From an uncultured Capnocytophaga sp. (GTDB lineage Bacteria > Bacteroidota > Bacteroidia > Flavobacteriales > Flavobacteriaceae), in NCBI RefSeq assembly GCF_938029845.1, contig NZ_CALHGG010000031.1:1-55167 (forward strand): a stretch of 55,167 nt of DNA, given 5' to 3'. Position numbers and translations under genes: made by a program. The number at the start of each line of letters is the position of its first letter. Positions within the stretch are counted from its first letter, which is position 1. Positions 28,165 through 35,789 of the stretch are shown one piece after another. Under the pieces are notes generated by a model. That model was not told the DNA's origin. It did not search any database and saw only the letters and a list, made by a program, of their open reading frames with translations.

Positions 28165-29214
28165 ATGAAAGATTATATTATCGTAGGTTTTGGCTTTGCG
28201 GGGTGTAGCTTGGTACATCTATTGGAAAAACACCAAAAGTCCTTTGTAGTTTTTAGTGATGATCCTACCCCTGTTACTACAGTAGCAGGAGCCATGTTCA
28301 ACCCTATCATTCTCAAACGGTTTACCCCTGTATGGAGGGTAGAAGAGCAAATGGCCTTACTGCTTCCTTTCTTTGGAGAAATAGAACACAAGTTAGCCAC
28401 TTCTTTCATCTATAAGACTCGGGTATTTAGGAAATTTACCTCAGTGGAGGAAAAGAACAACTGGTTTGTAGCCTCGGATAAGCCTATTCTGTCCCAATAC
28501 CTCTGTTCAGAGGTACGCAATAGTCTCTCCCCTTATATAGAAACACCTTTTGGCGTAGGAGAAGTACTACATACGGGGCTGATTAATACACGTGTACTCA
28601 TTCCTGCTTACCAAGAAAAACTACAGAAAGAGGGGGTGTATTTCCAAGAGAGATTGGATTATGATGCCTTGGAGATAAAAGACAATAGTGTGTGCTATAA
28701 AGGTATCTCAGCCAAGCGAATTGTATTCTGTGAAGGCTATGGTATGGTGCATAATCCTTTTTTCAATTACCTTCCTATGGTAGGAAGCAAGGGCGAATTA
28801 CTTAGCTTTGAGGCTAATGACTTACAGCTGGACGGTGTACTCAAGTCTGATGGTTTTATCGCCCCCTTAGGTGGCAATACCTTCAAAATAGGTACTACCT
28901 ATGACAATGACGACAAGAATCCCTCCCCTACTGCTCATGGTAGGCAGACGCTTATAGAGAAGCTTGAACGACTGATCAGCTATCCCTATCGTATCACAGG
29001 ACAAATGGCAGGAATTCGTCCTACAGTGAAAGACCGTCGTCCTTTGGTAGGTGTGCACCCAAAGTATAAAAACTTATTCATCCTCAATGGATTGGGCACC
29101 CATGGTGCACTCTTAGCCCCCTATACAGCCACTTCACTCTATGATTTTATAGAAAATAGAAAAACGATAGACAAAGAAATGAACATTACACGTCATTCCA
29201 GATTTTTCCAGTAA
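28165..29214 (+). CDS. FAD-dependent amino-acid-type oxidoreductase (DAO family)
   Basis: The 349-aa flavoprotein has the N-terminal dinucleotide fold DYIIVGFGFAGCSLVHLLEKH (GxGxxG as GFGFAG). VAGAMFNPIILKRFTPVWR follows near 42-60, a second nucleotide-contact VFCEGYG near 188-194, and a C-terminal GIRPTVKDRRPLVGVHPKYKNLFILNGLGTHGALLAPYTA near 288-327, typical of D-amino-acid oxidase/glycine oxidase relatives. The substrate is unknown. It is the last gene of the pncB run and ends at a terminator. Confidence 0.8.
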   Translation: MKDYIIVGFGFAGCSLVHLLEKHQKSFVVFSDDPTPVTTVAGAMFNPIILKRFTPVWRVEEQMALLLPFFGEIEHKLATSFIYKTRVFRKFTSVEEKNNWFVASDKPILSQYLCSEVRNSLSPYIETPFGVGEVLHTGLINTRVLIPAYQEKLQKEGVYFQERLDYDALEIKDNSVCYKGISAKRIVFCEGYGMVHNPFFNYLPMVGSKGELLSFEANDLQLDGVLKSDGFIAPLGGNTFKIGTTYDNDDKNPSPTAHGRQTLIEKLERLISYPYRITGQMAGIRPTVKDRRPLVGVHPKYKNLFILNGLGTHGALLAPYTATSLYDFIENRKTIDKEMNITRHSRFFQ

Positions 29215-29237
29215 AATTTAGTAACTATCAAACTATA

Positions 29238-29268
29238 AGAGGTAAATCGTGAAATTTACCTCTTTTTA
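29238..29268 (+). terminator. terminator after the FAD oxidoreductase
   Basis: AGAGGTAAAT (29238-29247) pairs perfectly with ATTTACCTCT (29254-29263), loop of 6 nt, then a T-tract. It separates this gene from the convergent DUF1493-like gene. Confidence 0.85.
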
Positions 29269-29274
29269 GTTTTA

Positions 29275-29577
29275 TTAATCCCATTTCTTTTTATCAATAG
29301 CTTCCATAAGTTGGTGGATTGTCAGAGGTTTCTTAGCTTTTTTGAATTTTTTGAGAAACCAAATCATAGAAAGCTCCCCCTCATTATAGAAATATTCATC
29401 AAAAGGGAAATGAGTTATATCCACTTGAAAGAGTATAACAAACTCATTAAGAAAATCAATAGCATCATCTCCCTCTATACATAAATCCTTATTAATAGAG
29501 GTCTCCAAGGTGATATGCTCCCTATAAGTATATTTAAAGATTAGTGCTCTTAGCTTTTCTTGAATAGAAGTATCCAT
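29275..29577 (-). CDS. DUF1493-like small acidic protein
   Basis: With ATG at 29577 the protein is 100 aa. A longer GTG version (29625) would contain the -7 box TATATTTG at 29596-29603 and is rejected. LETSINKDLCIEGDDAIDFLNEFVILFQVDI near 20-50, with the GDDA motif, resembles DUF1493, an acyl-carrier-like helical family. FPFDEYFYNEGELSM follows. The carrier serine is not visible, so carrier function is unproven. It stands alone and diverges from the CapA-like gene. Confidence 0.65.
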   Translation of the reverse strand: MDTSIQEKLRALIFKYTYREHITLETSINKDLCIEGDDAIDFLNEFVILFQVDITHFPFDEYFYNEGELSMIWFLKKFKKAKKPLTIHQLMEAIDKKKWD

Positions 29578-29592
29578 AAGTTGTTTTTTCTG

Positions 29593-29622
29593 TTGCAAAT
29601 ATACTTGAATTTCGTAAATTTG
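29593..29622 (+). promoter_or_regulatory. promoter for the CapA-like gene (divergent pair)
   Basis: TTG at 29593-29595 and TAAATTTG at 29615-29622 have a 19-nt spacer. On the opposite strand TATATTTG at 29596-29603 would serve the DUF1493-like gene, so the two promoters interleave. The plus-strand start codon is 91 nt downstream. Confidence 0.6.
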
Positions 29623-29712
29623 CACTCATAAAACGTGGCTCTAAAAATTGTTTTTAGTCGGAACAAAATTGAGACATTTTTCTTATATATGCAATAGAAA
29701 AAATTATAATTT

Positions 29713-30846
29713 ATGAAGATACCCTACATCTTTTCCGCAGCTATTTCATTGGCTTTCGCCAGTTTTACTTATGGGCAGGTAGTAACTACTAAAGATACGC
29801 TGTCCGTTGTAAAAGATTCACTCCCCCCCACTAAGGATACGCTCTCTATTGTCAAAGATACTCTTTCTCCTGTCAAGGATACTCTTTCTATAGTAGCAGT
29901 TGGCGATGTGATGATTGGTTCAGGCTTTCCTGCTGGAAAACTCCCCAAAGATGATGCTATAGAGAGCTTCAAGGCGGTTAAGCCTTATCTAAATGGGGAC
30001 ATTGTCTTTGGGAACCTAGAAGGAGCTATTCTGGATTCAGGTAATTCAGAAAAATGTAAAAACTCTAAGGAGGGTACTTGTTATGCTTTCCGTATGCCTG
30101 ATCGCTATGGAAAAATTCTCAAGGAAGCAGGCTTTAGCCTAATGAGTACCGCCAATAACCATGCTAATGACTTTGGAGAAAAAGGAAGACGCAATACTGC
30201 TCGTGTACTTGATGAAGTAGGAATCTATCATGCAGGCCCTGTGGAAAACAAGTCGGTAGTATTTGAGAAAGACGGAATCAAATATGGCTTTTGTGCTTTC
30301 TCTCCTAATAGTAACATGCTCTCTGTAAATGATTTAGATCAAGCAGTCAGTTTAGTAGAACAATTACGCTCAGAGGTCGATATCGTGATTGTTTCTTTCC
30401 ATGGAGGCGCAGAGGGTGCTAAGCATACCCATGTGCCTCGTAGCAATGAATTTTTCTTTGGAGAAAACCGTGGAAATGTATACAAGTTTGCCCATACTGT
30501 TATAGATGCAGGTGCAGATATTGTTTTGGGGCATGGCCCTCATGTAACTCGTGCAGTAGAGGTATATAAGAATAAATTTATAGCTTATAGCATGGGGAAC
30601 TTCAACACCTATGGTACTTTCAATCTTGATGGTCCTAATGGAATAGCTCCCCTTTTGGATATCAAGCTTGATCGTAAGGGTAACTTCCTATACGCAAAGG
30701 TCATCTCTACCAAACAAAGCAAGACCAATGGCTTAGAACTTGACCCCAGTTCTAAAGTATTTGAGGAAATGAAACGCCTTACTAAGACTGATTTCCCTGA
30801 AACTCCTTTAGTTTTTGAAGAAAATAGTATTCTCTTAAGAAAATAA
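29713..30846 (+). CDS. CapA-family (PGA synthesis) metallophosphatase-like protein with N-terminal heptapeptide repeats
   Basis: The 377-aa exported protein has a signal peptide ending TYG/Q near residue 21. Five seven-residue repeats follow at 27-61 (KDTLSVV, KDSLPPT, KDTLSIV, KDTLSPV, KDTLSIV). The CapA domain starts at AVGDVMIGSGF (62-72), continues GDIVFGNLEGAI and STANNHANDFGEKGRRNT, then IVIVSFHGGAEG and VLGHGPHVTRAVEV, with the Asp/His/Asn pattern of calcineurin-like phosphatases. CapA supports poly-gamma-glutamate capsule export in Bacillus; no capB or capC lies nearby, so that role is unlikely to be direct. A perfect hairpin follows the stop. Confidence 0.82.
   Translation: MKIPYIFSAAISLAFASFTYGQVVTTKDTLSVVKDSLPPTKDTLSIVKDTLSPVKDTLSIVAVGDVMIGSGFPAGKLPKDDAIESFKAVKPYLNGDIVFGNLEGAILDSGNSEKCKNSKEGTCYAFRMPDRYGKILKEAGFSLMSTANNHANDFGEKGRRNTARVLDEVGIYHAGPVENKSVVFEKDGIKYGFCAFSPNSNMLSVNDLDQAVSLVEQLRSEVDIVIVSFHGGAEGAKHTHVPRSNEFFFGENRGNVYKFAHTVIDAGADIVLGHGPHVTRAVEVYKNKFIAYSMGNFNTYGTFNLDGPNGIAPLLDIKLDRKGNFLYAKVISTKQSKTNGLELDPSSKVFEEMKRLTKTDFPETPLVFEENSILLRK
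29791..29895 (+). repeat. five 21-bp coding repeats in the CapA-like gene
   Basis: Five 21-bp units encode the KDTLSxV heptapeptides between signal peptide and CapA domain. Third positions differ between units, so the array is not newly expanded, but its copy number could vary by slippage. Confidence 0.85.
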
Positions 30847-30882
30847 AGAAAAGTGAAGAATTTTCATTCTTCACTTTTCTTT
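30845..30882. terminator. bidirectional terminator between the CapA-like and bioF-like genes
   Basis: The 16-bp arms (30845-30860 and 30867-30882) are perfect complements around a 6-nt loop. T-tracts lie on the 3' side for both strands, suiting convergent genes. The arms contain AGTGAAG and CTTCACT, related to the heptad units found elsewhere in the window. Confidence 0.88.
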
Positions 30883-32034
30883 TTACTCTTCACTTATCGT
30901 TTGGAATAGGAGATTTATTTCCTCTTTTGTATTATAGCTATGCAGACATATTCTTAGGCGCTCTTCTCCTTTAGGTACAGTAGGAGAGAGAATTGGTTTT
31001 ATTCCCATTCCTTGAGCTTGTAGGCGAGCAGCCACTTGTTTTACTTTTTGGCTATCAGGAATAATAAGCCCTTGTATTGCAGAAGAGGAATCAATAAAGG
31101 TAATTCCTTTCTCCTTTGCTAGTGTCTGCGCCTTCTCACGGAAAAAGGCAATATTCTCATGTAAGAGGTCTCGTTCCTTAAGCTCAGGCAAGAGCATATA
31201 AGAGGCTAGCAAAGTGGCTATACTCTCTGGAGCAGCCGCAGTAGTATAGATAAATGAACGAGCAAAATTAACCAAATAGTCTATTACTTCTGCTTGTGCA
31301 ACAACCAAAGCTCCATGTGCTCCTATCCCTTTACCAAAGGTAATAAGGCGTAAAAAGATATCTTCCTCTATCCCTAACGCTTGACAAAGTCCTTCCCCTT
31401 TATTACCAAATATACCTACTGAATGAGCTTCATCTATAATAATATAAGCATTGTATTGCTTAGCAAGTGCTACCATGGCAGGTAAGTCAGGCGTATCACC
31501 GTCCATGGAAAAGACCGCCTCGGTAGCTATATAAAGTGTAGTAGCAGAGGGCGCAAAGCGCTTGAGTTTCTCCTCTAGATCTGTAAGGGAATTGTGCTTG
31601 AACTTGAAATTTTGAGCCTTATTCAGTTGCAAACCATCACGAATGGAGGCATGTATATACTGATCATATAGCACCACATCACCTTTTTGTGGAATGGACG
31701 AGAAGATACCCACATTGGCATCATACCCTGAATTGAATAAAAGCCCTTTTTCAGCTCCATGAAAAGCAGCCAAGTAGCCCTCCGCCTTCCTAATCAGGGG
31801 ATAATTTCCTGATAACAGGCGAGAACCTGTACTCCCATTCTGCAGAGGATATTCTCCAAGTAAAGAGTGTGCCTTTGTACGAACAGCTGCATTCTTGGCA
31901 AGCCCTATATAGTCATTCGAATAGAAGTCGATAAGGTAACTCTCTTCCGATAAATGGCGGAGTGTACCTGCTGTTTCACGCTCTTGAAGTGCTTTCTGAA
32001 GCTGTTTAGGAATGGGATTCTTTTTTATCTCCAT
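30883..32034 (-). CDS. bioF: 8-amino-7-oxononanoate synthase-like PLP enzyme (alpha-oxoamine synthase)
   Basis: The 383-aa protein belongs to the alpha-oxoamine synthases, which condense an acyl thioester with an amino acid. It has FYSNDYIGLAKN, NGSTGSRLLSGNYPLIRKAE, HASIRDGLQL, the pyridine-contact IIIDEAHSVGIFG, and the Schiff-base lysine in LITFGKGIGAHGA. BioF of biotin synthesis is the closest fit by length and motifs. No other bio gene is nearby, and Capnocytophaga-type bacteria use a related enzyme to make the sulfonolipid capnine, so specificity is open. Its start overlaps brnQ by 29 nt. Confidence 0.8.
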   Translation of the reverse strand: MEIKKNPIPKQLQKALQERETAGTLRHLSEESYLIDFYSNDYIGLAKNAAVRTKAHSLLGEYPLQNGSTGSRLLSGNYPLIRKAEGYLAAFHGAEKGLLFNSGYDANVGIFSSIPQKGDVVLYDQYIHASIRDGLQLNKAQNFKFKHNSLTDLEEKLKRFAPSATTLYIATEAVFSMDGDTPDLPAMVALAKQYNAYIIIDEAHSVGIFGNKGEGLCQALGIEEDIFLRLITFGKGIGAHGALVVAQAEVIDYLVNFARSFIYTTAAAPESIATLLASYMLLPELKERDLLHENIAFFREKAQTLAKEKGITFIDSSSAIQGLIIPDSQKVKQVAARLQAQGMGIKPILSPTVPKGEERLRICLHSYNTKEEINLLFQTISEE

Positions 32035-33322
32035 TTGCTGGTTTAGAAGTTTTTATAATCATTTTCTCTATGAGTAAGGTCGTAATCCATGCCCAAAGAG
32101 CAGGGAATATCCATGATAGCCTATATTCGTGCAATGGAAGTGGTACCTCAAAGTATTCATATCCCAATTGTTCTAAGAAAATAGGAATAGTAGAGAGAAA
32201 AGTTACCGCAGCTACTACCTTAAAGACATTATTAGAAGCCAATTTAGAAGGAAGTAGATGTAAAAATACCAAAGCAATCACCGTAGGGTAGAAAAGCACT
32301 AATACAGGGTAGGCTATCTCTATGATATAATCCACTCCGAAGGGCGCTACGATAAGGCAATATATACAAAGAATGGTCACAAATACTTTGTAAGTATGTT
32401 CGTTTCCTTTGATGAGGTTCTTAAAAAATTCTGCTCCACCTGTGATGATTCCCACTGCAGTAGTAAAACAGGAGATACTCACAGCTATGCTAAGGAGTAC
32501 CCCTCCAAATCCTCCTAATACATGTTTGGTTATCAAAGCCAAGAGAAGTACGCGCTGGTCTACCTCTGGAAAATAGCTTCCTTGGGATGCTCCTGTATAG
32601 ATAAAACCTGCATAAGTAATGAAAAGTAAGATACCACTACCTATACCGGCATAGATTGTTAAGCGCTTTACTTGACGCTTATCAAAGGAATTATCTAAGG
32701 CCAAAGAGGCTACAATTACCCCTCCTATAATAATAGACGACATGGCATCATAGGTTTGGTAACCCTCCAAAAGACCTTCCGCAATGGGATTTTCAAAGGA
32801 AGATATTGTTATATCTCCTTGATTGAAGATAGCTACAATAATAAGCAAAAGAATAATTCCCACCATAAGAGGGGTTAGGTATTTGCCTAATACGTCTAAT
32901 ATCTTATTGCGCTGAAAACACAAATATCCTACCAAAAAGAAATAGAATACATAGAAAGTATACATTACCCATGCAGGAAGATTGGGAGCGAAAGTCGCTG
33001 AAATCATCTCATAACTTACTGAGGCAGTACGCGGCATAGGAAAAGCCAAGCACATACCATAGAGCAAACAACCTAATAAAATCGATACAAAGGAGCTAAC
33101 CTTTTTACCAAAATCCAATACAGAACCTTGTAGGCGTGCCTGTACGACTACTCCCAAAATAGGAATAAGTACTGCTGAAAGACAAAAGGCTATAGAAACC
33201 AATAGCCAATGCTCACCTGCCGCTCTTCCTAAAAAAGCAGGTAATATAAAGTTCCCTGCTCCAAAGAAGATTGAGAACATCGCAAAGGATGTTACAATGA
33301 TACGTGAAAGAGTTATTTTCAT
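32006..33322 (-). CDS. brnQ: branched-chain amino acid transporter BrnQ
   Basis: The 438-aa LIVCS-family sodium symporter imports Leu, Ile and Val. It has about 12 membrane helices and the family start RIIVTSFAMFSIFFGAGNFILPAFLGRAAG. YDAMSSIIIGGVIVASL follows near 192-208 and AVSISCFTTAVGIITGGAEFF near 280-300. The C-terminus is basic (KMIIKTSKPANGDKK). It lies 21 nt downstream of the DUF2461 gene on the minus strand, and its 3' end overlaps the bioF-like start by 29 nt, which suggests translational coupling. Confidence 0.93.
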   Translation of the reverse strand: MKITLSRIIVTSFAMFSIFFGAGNFILPAFLGRAAGEHWLLVSIAFCLSAVLIPILGVVVQARLQGSVLDFGKKVSSFVSILLGCLLYGMCLAFPMPRTASVSYEMISATFAPNLPAWVMYTFYVFYFFLVGYLCFQRNKILDVLGKYLTPLMVGIILLLIIVAIFNQGDITISSFENPIAEGLLEGYQTYDAMSSIIIGGVIVASLALDNSFDKRQVKRLTIYAGIGSGILLFITYAGFIYTGASQGSYFPEVDQRVLLLALITKHVLGGFGGVLLSIAVSISCFTTAVGIITGGAEFFKNLIKGNEHTYKVFVTILCIYCLIVAPFGVDYIIEIAYPVLVLFYPTVIALVFLHLLPSKLASNNVFKVVAAVTFLSTIPIFLEQLGYEYFEVPLPLHEYRLSWIFPALWAWITTLLIEKMIIKTSKPANGDKKESHS

Positions 33323-33343
33323 TCTATAAAAATTAAAAAATTA

Positions 33344-34021
33344 CTAATCAAATAAAGATTCTCCATTAAGATCAGTGGTTAGAGCCCCTGTCATAAAGTC
33401 ATAAAAAGGACGCATACTCAAGAAAGAAACTACCACTTCATCAAAAAACTGTTCTTCAAGGACTGCCTGTGGGGCAAAATCTCTCTTGAGTAAGAATTGT
33501 TTCTTTCTCAAGTAAGCTATCATGGGATCATCTTTGCTAAACCCTTTAGGAGCAGTTTTTACCTCATCTCCGAAGAGTTGCCCCCCAAAGTACTTTATCA
33601 TAGGAGCAGAGGTCATTATCTGGGAAAAGACTTCTGGCTCAGCAGCTATCTCCTGGCGTATACGCAAGAGATCCTTAGGTTCTGGATTAAAAAATCCTCC
33701 CCCTACAAAACTCTCCTGAGGACTTAGGTGTAGGTAATACCCTCCACGGTAGTGAGGTTGTAAGCGAGGAAAGTAAAGTCCAAAATGTGTTTTGTAAGGA
33801 GGCTTATCCTTAGCAAATCGTAGATCATTATATATGCGGTATATCTTTATTGGACCTAGATGATCCTTCTCACTGAGCTTATTATATACTGAATGAAAGA
33901 AAGCATCTGCTTTATTTTTTGCTTGTTCATACTCTTTTTTGTGATCCAAGAACCATTCACGATTATTATTCTCTCCTAATGCAGATAAGAAAAAAAATAT
34001 ATTGTTTGTTAATTTAGTCAT
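33344..34021 (-). CDS. DUF2461 family protein
   Basis: The 225-aa protein shows the DUF2461/TIGR02453 signatures: LSALGENNNREWFLDHKKEYE, RFAKDKPPYKTHFGLYF, and GGYYLHLSPQESFVGGGFFNPEP. The family is widespread and uncharacterised. It begins a minus-strand run with brnQ and the bioF-like gene. A -7 box lies 40 nt upstream. Confidence 0.88.
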   Translation of the reverse strand: MTKLTNNIFFFLSALGENNNREWFLDHKKEYEQAKNKADAFFHSVYNKLSEKDHLGPIKIYRIYNDLRFAKDKPPYKTHFGLYFPRLQPHYRGGYYLHLSPQESFVGGGFFNPEPKDLLRIRQEIAAEPEVFSQIMTSAPMIKYFGGQLFGDEVKTAPKGFSKDDPMIAYLRKKQFLLKRDFAPQAVLEEQFFDEVVVSFLSMRPFYDFMTGALTTDLNGESLFD

Positions 34022-34059
34022 TATTATTAAACGTATAAATAAAATTATTTATTAAAGTG

Positions 34060-34117
34060 CAAAGATACAATTTTTTTGATATAAACTACAATTATTGAAA
34101 AAATATTTCTATCTTTG
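34060..34117. promoter_or_regulatory. divergent promoters for the DUF2461 gene and rbfA
   Basis: Minus strand: TATCTTTG at 34060-34067, with TTG at 34089-34091, 21-nt spacer. Plus strand: TATCTTTG at 34110-34117, 22 nt before the rbfA ATG, with no clear -33 element. Confidence 0.55.
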
Positions 34118-34139
34118 CAACGTTTATAATTTTTGTAGT

Positions 34140-34532
34140 ATGGAAACTAATCGCCAAAAGAAAATAGCAGGCCTCCTACAAGAGGATTTAGGAGATCTTT
34201 TAGGTAGAGCTGTACAATCAGGCGGATTGACCAATCTTATTATATCGGTTACCAAGGTAGCTATCACTGTAGATTTGACTCAAGCCAAAGTATACATCAG
34301 TGTATTTCCTAGCGAACAAGGTAAAGAAATACTCTCGGCTATACAATCCAATAGTGCTCAGATAAAGCATGAAGTAGCTCAGCGAGTACGCCATCAACTT
34401 AGAAAAATGCCTGATCTGACTTTCTTTTTAGATGATTCCTTGGAGTATCTCTCCCAAATAGAACACTCCCTCAAGGGAGAAGAAAACCCCATAGAAAACC
34501 CTGAATTGCTTATCAAACGTAAAAAATCTTAG
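34140..34532 (+). CDS. rbfA: 30S ribosome-binding factor RbfA
   Basis: RbfA helps mature the 16S rRNA 5' end and aids growth at low temperature. The 130-aa protein opens METNRQKKIAGLLQEDLGDLLG and has the KH-like core TVDLTQAKVYISVFPSEQGKEI and HQLRKMPDLTFFLDDSLEY. An earlier TTG at 34095 would overlap the -7 box and is rejected. The next gene starts 4 nt after the stop. Confidence 0.95.
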   Translation: METNRQKKIAGLLQEDLGDLLGRAVQSGGLTNLIISVTKVAITVDLTQAKVYISVFPSEQGKEILSAIQSNSAQIKHEVAQRVRHQLRKMPDLTFFLDDSLEYLSQIEHSLKGEENPIENPELLIKRKKS

Positions 34533-34536
34533 TCTG

Positions 34537-35745
34537 TTGAAAGCCATTTTCTTCATAGCTTGGCGTTATGTACGCTCCAAGAGTTCGCAGAATGTGATTA
34601 ATATCATCAATCGTATGTCCATCTTCGTACTTATCGTAGGAGGTGCTTCATTGATGATTGTCTTAGCGGGCTTTTCGGGCTTGAGGACTTTTAGTATGTC
34701 TTTTTCTAACTTCTTCGACCCTGACTTGAAAGTATTTCCAAAAACAGGGAAGACTTTATCACTTTCACCCATGCAAGAGACTGCTCTTAAGGAAAGTGGG
34801 GTAGTAGCCTCCTACACTAAGGTATTAGAGGAGCGGGTATTTCTCAATAGTCGGGGCAAGAACTATATTGCTTATATCAAGGGAGTAGATGAAAATTACC
34901 CAAAAGTAAATGCGGTGGATAGTATCCTTGTCATCAGCCCCAAAGAATGGCTTCTTAGCGAGGATTATGTAGTGGTAGGGAATATCATCGCAGAGACCTT
35001 GAATTTGGGACTCTTCACCAGTACTACTCCCCTACAAATCATTGTTCCTAAAGCTGGCAAAGGAAGTATCACCAGTTCTTCCACTCCTTATAGAGAAGAA
35101 ACGGTCTTACTATCGGACTATTACCAAGTTACAGAAGATTTAGATAGTAAGTATGTCTTTGCAACCCTCTCCTTAGCCCAACGCCTGACAGGAGTACAGT
35201 CCAATGAGGTAAGTGCCATAGAAGTGAAGGTCTCCAAAGGTATTTCCGCTACTGAAGGAAAGAAACGCCTACAAAAGGTATTAGGAGATTCTTTTGTAAT
35301 AAAGGATCGAATGGCACTCAATGAAGACCTCTATAAGATGTTCCAAACAGAAAATTTGGCTACTTACCTTATCTTTACCTTAGTACTTATCGTGGCGTTG
35401 TTTAATTTGGTAGGGGCTATTATTATGATGATTTTGGACAAGCGGAAAAACCTATATACGCTCTTTGCTTTGGGAATGACCCAAAGGCAGATACGCGCCA
35501 TCTTCTTCCTTCAAGGGGTGATTGTCTCCCTACTCGGGGCTGTCTTTGGTGTAGGCTTAGGGATTGGTATTGCTTGGTTACAAAAGACATATCCTATGCT
35601 ATATATTAATCCCAATGCTACTGTACCTATTGCCTACCCTATGGATATTCGGCTTTTAGAAATTGTAGTGGTGTTCTTTACTATATTTGTATTAGGGATT
35701 TTAGCCTCTGCCATAGGTGCTAGCAGAACAAAGATTAATGATTAA
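34537..35745 (+). CDS. LolC/LolE-type ABC transporter permease (FtsX/MacB fold)
   Basis: The 402-aa protein begins at TTG (34537), which gives the expected MKAIFFIAWRYVRSKSSQNVINI N-terminus with one helix near 25-48. A large periplasmic MacB-type domain follows (about 50-265). The three C-terminal helices are TYLIFTLVLIVALFNLVGAII, IFFLQGVIVSLLGAVFGVGLG and VVFFTIFVLGILASAIG, with a KRKNLYTLFALGMTQRQIRAIF cytoplasmic loop. In Lol systems this permease releases lipoproteins to LolA. The ATPase lolD is not in the window. Confidence 0.85.
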   Translation: MKAIFFIAWRYVRSKSSQNVINIINRMSIFVLIVGGASLMIVLAGFSGLRTFSMSFSNFFDPDLKVFPKTGKTLSLSPMQETALKESGVVASYTKVLEERVFLNSRGKNYIAYIKGVDENYPKVNAVDSILVISPKEWLLSEDYVVVGNIIAETLNLGLFTSTTPLQIIVPKAGKGSITSSSTPYREETVLLSDYYQVTEDLDSKYVFATLSLAQRLTGVQSNEVSAIEVKVSKGISATEGKKRLQKVLGDSFVIKDRMALNEDLYKMFQTENLATYLIFTLVLIVALFNLVGAIIMMILDKRKNLYTLFALGMTQRQIRAIFFLQGVIVSLLGAVFGVGLGIGIAWLQKTYPMLYINPNATVPIAYPMDIRLLEIVVVFFTIFVLGILASAIGASRTKIND

Positions 35746-35789
35746 TAGCAGATTATCAAGTAAACAGTCTATACAAATGAATTATAAAC

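Noticed and set aside
29578..29625. GTG-extended version of the DUF1493-like protein
   Set aside because: The extension contains the -7 box TATATTTG and lacks family similarity.
34095..34139. Upstream TTG start for rbfA
   Set aside because: The extension contains the TATCTTTG promoter element and is not part of the RbfA N-terminus.
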